From Alectoria sarmentosa (taxonomy: Eukaryota > Ascomycota > Lecanoromycetes > Lecanorales > Parmeliaceae), in contig WOGZ01000053.1 of NCBI GenBank assembly GCA_009733775.1, positions 83,592-147,591 on the forward strand: a stretch of 64,000 nt of DNA, given 5' to 3'. Of this stretch, positions 51,914-62,070 are shown piece by piece. The notes beneath the pieces are model-generated. The model was not told where the DNA came from and made no database searches. It saw only the letters and a program-made list of their open reading frames with translations. How positions within the stretch are numbered: the first letter of the stretch is position 1; every line of letters begins with the position of its first letter. Both the position numbers and the translations under genes were made by a program.

Positions 51914-52227
51914 ACATTGAGAACTTGCAACCACCATCGACAACAATGATGCATCCAGACCCTCCTTCCCAGCTTCGACTGCCATTTCTATTGGCCATAC
52001 TTCCACGTAAGCTCGATGTTTGCACAGCAATGTTTCATCCCCGCCCTTGCACGGATTCGGCAAAAAGCAATTATGCGACGCTTCACGATGTAATTTGTCA
52101 CCATTTTTTGATTTTTTCCGACTTGCGGGGCTCCATTCATTCTCCAATCATGCGAATCTCGTCCTTGGCGCTGGTGTCGCTCACAACTTTCATTTCGTCA
52201 CACTGCCATATATACAGCGTCGTAATC

Positions 52228-53838
52228 CTAGACCAAAAAGCTCCTAATGTTACCTCCAATGTGTTCCAAATCGAGTAAAAACGTATCATGTCCAAATAGG
52301 GATGTGTCCTCCCCAAGCTCAATGTGCGTGACAGATTGATTGCCGGCCGCTCGCAATGTTTCCGCAATTTCCCTTTGCTGCCAGGCCGGAAAAAGAATGT
52401 CGCTTGCGACGCCCATGACTAGGGTTTGGTGGTTGCGTAGCGGCGCAAGACCGGCCACAAGATCATCTGGGGGTCTTGTCGAGGTAGAAGCTATAGGTTC
52501 CGAGTGAGGCTGGAAAGCCGTCTCAGGGGCCTGCTCTTCATAAGGCCTGTCCGGCACCGCAAGACTGCAAGAACGGCCTTGTCCTTCGCCCTTCTTTCCG
52601 GACGAATACATCAAGCTATTCTGCTGTCGGATCCCAGACATCTGCAATTGATGCTCACGTCCGAGGTCAAATAGGTCCATTGCCTTGGAGATGTAGAGAA
52701 GGCTATTGGCATCGTATTCCAAACAAAACTTCTCTCCAGCGTGATCAAGATACGTTTCAATCAGAAAATCTGGGCAAAGCGCCGGTGGTCGGCTCGGATC
52801 CGCTCTCCTTCGGCCAAAGCGCTGTTCCCATTCCGGCCCGCTTCGATATGTCACAGTAGCGATCTCACGAGCAAGCTTCATGCCTGCGTGCGGTGGTATG
52901 CCGTTGTAGTAGAATCCTCGAGACCAGTTCGGATCCATCATGAGTACTTGACGCTGCGTATGCCGCATTGCAATGCTGTAAGGGTGACTTCGTGCACAGC
53001 CACTCACGCTGACCACCTTCCCTACTCTGTCAGGATAAAGCACGCCCGCTGCTAGACTTTGCATACCTCCCATGCTCGATCCGACACTTGCATATAGCTT
53101 TTCGATCCCAAATGCATCGAGAAGCCTAAATTGTGCTCGCACCATATCCTCCATTGTCAAAATTGGAAATCGTGTAGCGTAATTTTGGCCATCTGACGGA
53201 TCGAGCGAGCTAGGGCCCGTACTGCCATAGCAGCCCCCTATAACGTTGGTGCAGACAATGAAATACTTGTTGGTGTCAAGAGGGGCTCCCGGGCCAATGA
53301 AACTCTCCCACCACCCAGGCTTTGAGTTTGCCTCTGTACTGTGTGCATGACTGGATGCTGATAGTCCAGTATGTAGAAGTATAGCGTTGCTTTTATCCTC
53401 GTTGAGTTGTCCCCAATTCTCATAGGCTATATTGAATTCTGGCAGAACGCCTCCCCAGTCAAGGAGCAACGTCTCATGAGAATTCCAACTGCGATGTCTG
53501 CCAGTAGTATACGACGGTTCAGGGCCGGAGGATAGGGAGCGCTTAGAAAGCGAAGCTGTCTTCGCCTCTTGAGCATCAAGACATGGGAATGAGAGGGCAG
53601 GATTAGAGGATTCGGGACACTGAGGCGGCGGATCGTCAACAGCCTCAACTAAGGCTGGCTGAGCTTTGCCAGATGACGTATTGTGGAAACTCCGAGGGCT
53701 CGGGAGATCTTGAGCTCGAGACAAAGGTGACAGATGCGATTGTCGGGCTTGGGGGGATTTCCAGAACCGTGAGGAGGGCTTCCCAATTACTTTTGAAGCT
53801 ATCCGCATCACGATGGCGACACCATGTTGCGCAAACAT
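52228..53838 (-). CDS. cysA: MetX-family serine O-acyltransferase (CysA type), mitochondrial
   Basis: An alpha/beta-hydrolase-fold acyltransferase of the homoserine transacetylase (MetX) family; the closest type is fungal CysA, which acylates serine for cysteine synthesis. It is an intronless 536-residue frame. The ATG at 53,838 is the first after an in-frame TAG. The N-terminus (1-60) is rich in Arg, Ser and Ala with few acids, fitting a mitochondrial presequence. The catalytic triad is visible: nucleophile S255 in GSSMGGMQ (253-260), D480 in GVASDILFP and H517 in LFGHDTF. Other family blocks are LLHTGLSASSHAHSTEA and GGCYGSTGPSS (201-211). An insertion of about 60 residues before the Asp (about 400-460) is variable and low in complexity. 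The sequence fits the serine-using branch better than homoserine-using Met2; acetyl versus succinyl donor cannot be settled here. Confidence 0.87.
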   Translation of the reverse strand: MFAQHGVAIVMRIASKVIGKPSSRFWKSPQARQSHLSPLSRAQDLPSPRSFHNTSSGKAQPALVEAVDDPPPQCPESSNPALSFPCLDAQEAKTASLSKRSLSSGPEPSYTTGRHRSWNSHETLLLDWGGVLPEFNIAYENWGQLNEDKSNAILLHTGLSASSHAHSTEANSKPGWWESFIGPGAPLDTNKYFIVCTNVIGGCYGSTGPSSLDPSDGQNYATRFPILTMEDMVRAQFRLLDAFGIEKLYASVGSSMGGMQSLAAGVLYPDRVGKVVSVSGCARSHPYSIAMRHTQRQVLMMDPNWSRGFYYNGIPPHAGMKLAREIATVTYRSGPEWEQRFGRRRADPSRPPALCPDFLIETYLDHAGEKFCLEYDANSLLYISKAMDLFDLGREHQLQMSGIRQQNSLMYSSGKKGEGQGRSCSLAVPDRPYEEQAPETAFQPHSEPIASTSTRPPDDLVAGLAPLRNHQTLVMGVASDILFPAWQQREIAETLRAAGNQSVTHIELGEDTSLFGHDTFLLDLEHIGGNIRSFLV

Positions 53839-54009
53839 CTTGATGGAAATTCGAAAGAACTACTGCGTCAAATTCAAAAGGCCCTAAGACCTCTCGTTAA
53901 TAGGACAAACATGCCTTAGACATGATGATGGCGTGCGCACTAACCGATGACTCGGATGATAGGTAAGCTACTACGGGTACTACGCGTCATGCATTTATTA
54001 GGGCTGTTA

Positions 54010-54493
54010 TCATTTGATTTGACCGATGGCCAAAAGTGGCAGTCCGAACTTCTGAAGTGCTGGTATACATTGACTTGGAGAAACCTGCCGTCCACGATGG
54101 CTCGGACTGCCAAAAGGAGGAGAAATATCCTCGTTGGTGCTGCTCTTGTCGATGCCCATTATTGCATGAATCTGGGCCACTTCGATTGCTGATTCTTCTG
54201 GCACCTTGCCAACTGCTGGACAATATGTGAAGTATACGCACAAAGTGTTGTTGGGAACAGATTACGCAGCGGAATAACTAATAGCCGAGTAATACGAATA
54301 GTAATAGATTATGACTACCATGAAGAACATGAAAAAGAAAACCATGCAGGCGGACATAAACCAGCTAAATACACGAGGATCGGCCCTATGCTTCCACCAG
54401 ATTCCTAAAAATTCCATATCAAATGTCGGTCAACTCAGGGATACCTCCTTCAAGCCATCTGCCGAACTCACATGCTTTTATTCGTAATTGCAT
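54010..54493 (-). CDS. Tentative small multi-exon membrane protein gene
   Basis: I do not recognise the family. A single-exon reading at 54,417-54,262 gives 51 residues (MEFLGIWWKHRADPRVFSWF, then a hydrophobic segment of Met, Phe, Val, Ile and Tyr), with an in-frame stop just upstream. A longer model keeps phase through three exons: 54,493-54,445, 54,404-54,279 and 54,215-54,010. It encodes 126 residues beginning MQLRIKACEFGRWLEG, with the same single membrane segment and a hydrophilic C-terminal half (GKVPEESAIEVAQIHAIMG). Its introns would be 40 bases (GTATCC donor, TTGAC branch) and 63 bases (GTTATT donor); neither donor is ideal. Most of exons 1 and 2 is duplicated and mutated at 56,498-56,794. 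The gene sits at the island edge and could itself be a truncated 3' portion. Confidence 0.35.
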
Positions 54494-54544
54494 TAATAAT
54501 GTTTCATAAACTAATCAAGCGAGGCAATTATCATCCTCGCAACA
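54246..54544. repeat. Intact copy of a segment duplicated in the AT-rich block
   Basis: Aligns at a constant offset of 2,252 (later 2,250) with 56,498-56,794. This copy has normal composition; the other does not. In the 33 bases at 54,371-54,403 there are 11 differences, all C-to-T or G-to-A toward the AT-block copy, while both CpGs are retained. Confidence 0.9.
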
Positions 54545-54639
54545 CTTTTTCTTTATTATCTCTTTTGATTTTGACAATTAAAGACGAGACGTTTTCATCT
54601 TATTATATAATTTATAAATTATATTAAAAAGTTTCTTTT

Positions 54640-55015
54640 TCACAAACACTTTTTATTTTAAAGATTATAAATTCATTTAATTTAAAACGTTATTATTATA
54701 GTAAACTCACTTTTTAACTTTTTTTAATTATTTAATTTAATTACGAAACACTTTTTTTAATTAATATAATTATATAAATTAATTTAAAAATTCACTTTTT
54801 TATAAAAACTTTCTTTATTTAAAAATTCTTATATTTTAATTATTTATCTTTTATAAGTTTTTCGCTTATATTATTAATAAATCATTTGTATATCACTTAT
54901 ATATTCGTAAAATTTTCGTATATTTATATATTTATAAAACTTTCATTATCGTTTATCACTCGTAAAACTTTCGTATATTATTTATATATTCGTAAAATTT
55001 TCGTTATTATTTAAC
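54640..55015. repeat. Clusters of short degenerate repeats beside the island
   Basis: AAACACTTTTT/AAACTCACTTTTT motifs recur at about 54,643, 54,704, 54,747 and 54,789. A TATATTCGTAAAATTTTCGTA motif recurs between about 54,897 and 55,010. The AAAAGTGAGTTTA complement of the first motif occurs in opposite orientation near 60,434. Confidence 0.5.
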
Positions 55016-55673
55016 TTTTTATTTTTAATAAATTATTCGAGTCTGCTTTTTTTAATAATTACTTTTTCGAAGATTATTATTATTATCACGATTATGTTAT
55101 AAACTACTTTAATTGTTTTCTTTAAAACTTTTATTGTTTTTATTTGAATTAATAAAGCATTTATTAACGTAATATTTAAATTTTTCACACTTTCAACATT
55201 GAATATACGATTTGTTTTTACGATTAATATTATTATTTCGATTTTTTTAACTTATTTTATTACTTTAATAAATCTTTTTTTAATAATTATAATAATAATT
55301 TATTGCGTATTTTATTCGACGCTTTAAAGACGCTTTATTATAAATATTAAAATTAAATTATTTAATTAATCGAAAATATAATTAATTATAATATAATTCG
55401 TTTTTCAATAAACGTTTATTATCACGATAATTATATAAATATTTAACGATAACGTTTAAAGCGTAACATTTTTAATGTTTATTCGTAATTTCGCTAATAT
55501 AACGCACATTTAATTAATCGACTCGACGAATTCTTTAAAATATTTATAAAAAATTTATAATAAAGATTTAAGACGATCTTTATTATTTAAATTATAAACG
55601 CGTTTTAAAACGTCTTAAATTTCTTTTAATAATTTTATTTTTATAATATAAATTTATTATAATTATCACAAAT

Positions 55674-55807
55674 TAATTTCGAGAAAATAAATTTATTCGA
55701 AAGTTTCGTTAATGGCTAAATTAAAAAATTAAATTTTATATTAATTAAATATAATTTTATTTTATTAATTAAAATTTAAACGTAAACGCGCTAAGTTGAA
55801 ATTATAA
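55674..55807. repeat. Direct repeat copy 1 (partner 300 bases downstream)
   Basis: AATTTCGAGAAAATAAATT and the following ~115 bases, including AAACGTAAACGCG, recur at exactly 300 bases offset (55,974-56,107), mostly with transitions. The intervening sequence is not repeated. Confidence 0.8.
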
Positions 55808-55973
55808 CATTATTTCTTTCTTTAAAATTTTTATTCGCGAAATTAACTTTATAAATAATCGCTTTTATTTACTTAAATAAAATTTTACGACTTTAAAATA
55901 TAAGCTCAAAATTTTCGTCGATAAAGTTAAACTTAAAATTTTAAATCTTTTAATATAAAGTTATATTACGAAG

Positions 55974-56107
55974 TAATTTCGAGAAAATAAATTCATTCGA
56001 AAATTTCGCTAATCGCTAAATTATAAAATCAAATTTTATATTAATTAAATGTGATTTTATTTTATTATTTAAGATTTAAACGTAAACGCGTTAAATTAAA
56101 ATTATAA
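55974..56107. repeat. Direct repeat copy 2
   Basis: Partner of 55,674-55,807. It keeps some bases mutated in the first copy and vice versa, so the copies were mutated independently after duplication. Confidence 0.8.
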
Positions 56108-56497
56108 TAATAACGATTTATATAATTAATTAATAACGTTATAATTTATTAATTAATTATTATTGCATTTCTTAATTTTTTATTAAACGTAATTACATTA
56201 TTTAATTTCGATAATTTAAATAAGATTTCGAATATAAAATTTTATAAATCTTTATTTTTAAAAAATAATTCGTATATATTCGATTATATTTAATAATTAT
56301 AAAATTTTAATAAATCGAATCGAATATACGATATCTTAAATATAAAAAATTTAAATTATTTAAATTAATTTATAAAAATACGTTATAAACTTATATCGTC
56401 GACGTCGAAACGAATATTTTATATTTTATTAAATTTATTATCGTATATATAAAATAATAATATAATCGAATCGTGATAATTAATTAAATTTATTATT

Positions 56498-56794
56498 TAT
56501 TATTAAAAATAAATTACGTAACGAAATAATTAATAATCGAATAATATAAATAATAATAAATTATAATTATTATAAAAAATATAAAAAATAAAATTATAAA
56601 AATAAAAATAAATAAATTAAATACACGAAAATCGATTTTATACTTTCATTAAATTTTAGAAATTTTATATCAAATGTTAATTAACTTAAAAATATCGTTT
56701 TCGAATCATTTATCGAATTTATATATTTTATTTATAACTGCATTAATAATATTTTATAAGCGAATCAAGCGAGGTAATTTTTATTCTCGCAATA
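56498..56794. repeat. Heavily mutated copy of island-edge segment 54,246-54,544
   Basis: Colinear with the intact copy, with two bases net deletion. Nearly every non-CpG C or G seen in the intact copy is T or A here, while ACACG, ATCGA and AAGCGAGG tracts with CpG persist. The ATG of the small membrane ORF has become ATA. Confidence 0.9.
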
Positions 56795-58044
56795 AAAAGC
56801 GACTTTGTTATTTCTTTTTTTAACATTATTAACGTACATATTAACTTTTTTATTTTAAAAATAAATGTAAGTAATAATTATATAAGATTTTAAAAATAAA
56901 GTTTTATATTATTAAATTAAATTTTCGCAGTTTTTATCGTTTCTCACAATGTTATAATTTTTTTAAAAACTTAATAATCTTTTTTTAATAATATCGAAAA
57001 TTAAATAATTTAATATATATTAAAAGCGCGAGCTTTTCAATAATGAAAAGCTTAAAAGATTTTTATAATTAATTAAGACGATTATTTAACGTATATTTTT
57101 TTAAGCGTATATTTTTATAATTATTCGACGTATATTTTCTTAAATCGAGTTAATTATTATTAAAACGTCAATTCGATATAATAAATCTCGCGCGAAGATA
57201 ATCGCGAGAATTTTTTATAATAATTATATAATAATAAAACAAGTTTTCTTAAATATTTTTTTATAAAATAATCGAAAAGTAATATCTTTATATCATTTTT
57301 TAATAACGATATATAATTAATTAATAAACCTTTTTAATTATTATTAAAAATACGTATATAATATTTAAATGTGTATTATTTATTATTTATTTAATTATTT
57401 ATAATTAAAAAAAATTGAATATAATTTCGTTACTTTTTATATATATTAATATAATCGTAAAGTTTTTATTTTTATTTTATCGTTATAATAATTATTATAT
57501 AATTCGCGCATTTTTTCGTATAATATTTTATATAACACTTTTTTCTTTTATAATAATTGTTTTTATAATTTTAAAAGATCTATTAATAATAATGATATTT
57601 TGTAATTAATTATTCAATTAATCGTAATCGTTGTTTTTTATCGTCGTTATCGTAATACGTGCTTAAATTTAAATAATTCGCGTTTAATAAAGTTTATAAA
57701 AACTTGTATACGAACACGTTTCTTATTTTTCGCTTTTAAAAATCGATTTGAAAGTTTAATAATAACGAGTTCGTTAATATATAAAAGCTTAATTATATTA
57801 TTATATTAAACGACGATATTAATATTATCATCTTTATTAAATCGTTAATAAAAATAAATATTTTCAAAATTTCAAATTTTAATTATTTTTTGCATTCGCT
57901 ATTTTATAATGTGCGTATATAATAATTTTATAATAGTAATAAAGATTTAAATAAACGATTAAATATCGTAATTAACAGTTTTTAAATATTAAAATAACAT
58001 TTATTTAAAATTAAACGACGAGACTTTAATATAAAAATTTCGAA

Positions 58045-58115
58045 TTTTTTTTATTAAAAATTAGTTTTTTACGTAACGTATATAAAATTAATTTTAAAAT
58101 TAATCACAGTTTTAC
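58045..58115. repeat. Short dispersed repeat, heavily mutated copy
   Basis: Matches 61,333-61,410 in the same orientation (shared ATTAGT, CGTAACGTA and TAAAAT tracts) with C-to-T/G-to-A differences and loss of one 11-12 base internal unit. Confidence 0.7.
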
Positions 58116-60169
58116 AAAATAAATATTATTTCGTCGACGATAAATACTCGAATTATAATTTTTTATTAATATCGTATATAAAAATACGATATTATTTATA
58201 AAAAAAATTGAAAGTCAATTTAAAATTCGAGAATATAAAAAAATATTCAATTTATGACATTTAAAATTTCGTAATATTACTAAAAAAATATTCGATATAT
58301 TTAAGAGACGATATTTATTTATAATTTTTTCAATAAAATTCGATATTTTAATTCGAATATAAATACAAGTCGATTTTATAACGTTATATAACTTTATTAT
58401 TTTATATTATCGAGTAAACGACGAAAATATATATATATTTAAATTTTTCATAATAGTAATATAAGCGATATAAAGTTTTCAAAAAATAATTTTATATTTA
58501 ATATTAAAATAAATAATATTTGAAACGAGATTGCGATAACGATATAAAGAAATTATTAATAATATTTAACTTAATTAATAAAATATTTAAATATATTAAA
58601 CATATTTTTATAATTAATTTGTTTATAAAACGTTATAATTATTTAATTTATTTCGTTGTTTTTATTATACGTTGAAATCGATATAAATTTATATTATATA
58701 AATATATTAAATAAGACAATTAAGTGAGAATAAAATATATATATAAAAAAAAACATTTATATAAATGTAAATGTCTTTATTAAAACACGTTAAAATTAAT
58801 TAAATAATGTTAAATAAATGTAATATTAAAGAAAAATCAGTTTTATTAAAAATATAAACTACGTTTATAATATTATTTTTCTTTTTCAAAAAACGATATT
58901 TCAACGTTATTAAAATCGAAAAAATGTGTTTATAATTTATTTTATATCTTCGAAATCTTTAATTAATAATTATTTCTGATCGAGAAAAATTAATAATAAT
59001 AACGATAATAATATATCGTAAAAAAATTCTTAATAATATCGTCGATGTTATTATATTTTAAACGTTTAAAAATAACGTTATTTAATAAAAAAATTAACGT
59101 TATAATCGTCGTCGAAACATTTAAATATTTAATCTTAATTTAATATTCGATATTTTAAGCGAAAAAAAAATCGCAGAAATTAAATAATATAATGAAATAA
59201 ATTTTTTCAAATTAAATTAAATCGTAAACATTAAATCTTATTTTAAATTTATATATATTTTAATAATGCTTTAAATAATCTTTTTTTTTATAATTTATAT
59301 ATATTTAATATCGAATAAAATTAATAACGACGATAATAAAATCTTAAATCGTCGTTAAAAAACTTCGAAAAGTGTTTATAATGTGAATTAGAAACGTCGA
59401 ACATTTATTAAATCTCGAATTATCACGTCGTCGTTATCGATCGATATTAATTTTATTTTTCAAAAAATAACGAAAAAACGCATCGCATCGATAATAAATA
59501 AATCGAAAAATTATTTATCGTTATTATTATTTAATATAATAATAACGACGTTTAAAAAAGAAAAAAAGAAAGAAAAAAAGTAAAATATAAAATTTTATTC
59601 GAAACTATTATATCGATACGCATATAACGTATTAATAATAAATTAATCGAAATTATTTATATTTACGTTATTATTTAATATAATAATAATAATATAAAAA
59701 TAAAAAATAAAAAAATTTAATAATTTAATAATTAATTTAATCGAATAGCGTATAATTATTTTGTCGTAACTTATTTAAATATCGTTTATAAAAGTCTTCG
59801 ATTACGTTTTTTACATTATCGAATTCGATTTTATTAACGTTATATTAATTAAAATCTTTATTATAATTTTAGCTTATAATTTTATATAACTTAATTAAAT
59901 TTAACGCGACTTAACGTTATTTATATAAACGAGCTTCGTAGTATATATTTCTTTTTATAATTATTATTTCATTTTTATTAAAATATAAACATTTCACATT
60001 ATTTCGTTTTTTAATATAATAATAACTACTCGATTTAAAATTTAATCGTTTTTAAATCGTAATAAATTATATTATTAACTCACTTTGCGAAAGATGTTAT
60101 AATGTTAATTAATAAAATATAAAAATAATATTATAATGCGAACGTAAATTTGTGAAATAATAACGAAAA

Positions 60170-60400
60170 TAATGAGTTTGTGTTAAAAATTGCACATTGA
60201 ACTTAAATAGCACTTATATGTGATTTGAATGAAATATTAACTATATTATGTTATAAATGTATATTAATGTTAAGAAATATGTGAACGTCAAGATTCGACG
60301 TTAGTGCGCTATCGACGTTAAATGTCAAGCCGCGCTAAACTCAATCGAGTTGCGTATTAAAGAGAGACTAATTAAAAAAATAAACTAAGAGATTAAAATT
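60170..60400. other. Less-mutated patch in the right AT block
   Basis: This patch retains CA, AG and GC dinucleotides that are rare nearby (for example GTCAAGCCGCGCTAAACTC at 60,327-60,345 and GTGCGCTATCGACG). No ORF or structure was identified. Confidence 0.5.
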
Positions 60401-61332
60401 ATAATAGTTTATTATATTAAATAATAACGAAAAGTGAGTTTATTATTATAATAAAATACGATATAATCTCTTTATTAAATAAGTCGATTCGAAAATAAAT
60501 TTGTTATAAAATAATTAAAAATGAAGAAAAGTAAATTTGTTAAAACGATAGTCAAATACGAATAATATCGTTACGATATACGATTTTCACATTTTTAAGC
60601 ATTCGCGACACATTTCGAATTTAATAATTATTAACGATTATTAATAATCGAAGTTATAAAACGTATTATTTACGTCGTTAAATAAACGTAAATAAATAAA
60701 TATATGTAAAAAACGTAATATTATTATTAAATTCAATAATTAAATTATATAATAAAATTAATCTTTAAAAATTAAAAAAAACCTCGAAATATATTAAATA
60801 AATATATATTTATTAAACACTTTTATCAGCGAAATAATTGCGAAATCAATTTAATTAAATCTAAATTTTATAATCTTTATGAAATTTTATAAAAAATAAC
60901 GTTACGATAACGCATATTTTATATAAAGCGTATACGATTATTCGATTTAATAATTATCTTTCTTTTTAAGCTTTAATTTTCAAATGTTTATATTAAAAAA
61001 AAAACTTTATATAATGCTTATTAAAAAATCTTTAAATTTAAAAAAAAAAAAATCATTATAACGCTATCGTTTCTATAACGCAACATTATAATTCGTAATA
61101 AAATAATTTTTTAACGCTGAGCAATAATAACAACTATGTTATATTATTAACTTTATAACATTTTTTTAAAATGTTAAATCATAAACATCTTTAATGAAAC
61201 GACGTAATCGATAAAAATTTCTTTTTATTATATACATTTATTTATTTAATTTTTAATAACGATGCTTTAATTATAACGATTTCGTTTTTTTATATTAAAA
61301 AACAACAATAAAGCTAAAAGGCGACGTGTTTT

Positions 61333-61430
61333 ATATTGAAAATTAGTCTTTCGCGTAACGTACGTAAAATCAGTCCTAAAACCAGTCTTAAAATCAGTCG
61401 TGTCTTGGCATTATCTTGACGAATAAGCTT
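61333..61430. repeat. Less-mutated copy of the short dispersed repeat, with internal 11-12 base units
   Basis: Contains CGTAACGTACGTAAAATCAG followed by three TAAAAYCAGTC-type units and GTGTCTTGGCATTATCTTGA. Partner of 58,045-58,115, from which it differs by retaining C and G. It could be the end of a DNA transposon, but no inverted partner was found. Confidence 0.6.
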
Positions 61431-61619
61431 AAAAACACGATTTTTCTATATTTCTTATATACTTAATTAACTTATATATAATATTTATTATATATTTTTT
61501 AACATTTTATAAATATTATAATAATAATATATATTCGTTAACGTTATTAAAACGCGCGTTATTATTCGATATTCGTTTATTATCGCATCGCGACGTTAAA
61601 TTATATATAAAAATTCAAA

Positions 61620-61640
61620 TTTTTTTTTTTTTTTTTTTTT
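61620..61640. repeat. Poly-T tract (21 T)
   Basis: The longest homopolymer in the window, followed by GCAATTTTTTTTT. Confidence 0.9.
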
Positions 61641-61914
61641 GCAATTTTTTTTTTATTCGTGAATATTTAATTTGATTATGCAATAATAATAATATTATAA
61701 TTAATTTCGTATATAATTTTCTCGTCATAATATAAATTTAAGATTATTATAAATATCGCAATTTCGTCGTTTGCGATTAATGATTTCGTTAATATATTTT
61801 ATAAATATTTTATATAATAAAATAATAACATTAGCATTAATAATAATAACATTATTATTATTATTAACATTATTAATTGTCATGATTCGCTCTTCGATAC
61901 TACGATTCATTATA

Positions 61915-62070
61915 AATCAAGACTAGCTTTATGACTCAGTTTTACACTAGCGTGTTAAGTTATGATTTAATCTTTTACTTTTGCATGCATGCATTTATAC
62001 TTAAAACTTTATAATTAAAATTTCATTTAAATCACGTATAAAGTACTATTCTAGTTTAAACGTGCAGTTT
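61915..62070. other. Second less-mutated patch in the right AT block
   Basis: Retains non-CpG C and G in tracts such as CAAGACTAGCTTTATGACTC and TTTGCATGCATGCATTTATA. No ORF and no match elsewhere in the window were seen. Confidence 0.45.

Larger units (their letters stand above)
50633..52227. other. Upstream region of the mannosyltransferase gene, repeat-rich, no gene seen
   Basis: This 1.6-kb stretch lies between two minus-strand genes. It holds the promoter and 5' UTR of the OCH1-like gene and the terminator of the acyltransferase gene. On the coding strand, 51,180-51,312 is strongly pyrimidine-rich, a common feature of fungal promoters. Three simple repeats occur in it. Confidence 0.6.
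42890..54590. other. Gene island of normal base composition
   Basis: All convincing genes of the window are here, with spliceable introns and normal codon use. The right edge coincides with the end of a segment (54,246-54,544) whose second copy inside the AT block is heavily mutated. The boundaries are visible by eye as a rise in G and C over less than 100 bases on each side. Confidence 0.85.

Noticed and set aside
60420..60530. AAAAGTGAGTTTA motifs here as terminal inverted repeats with 54,690-54,720
   Set aside because: Similarity covers only about 13-25 AT-rich bases and does not extend; chance or a shared short satellite is as likely.
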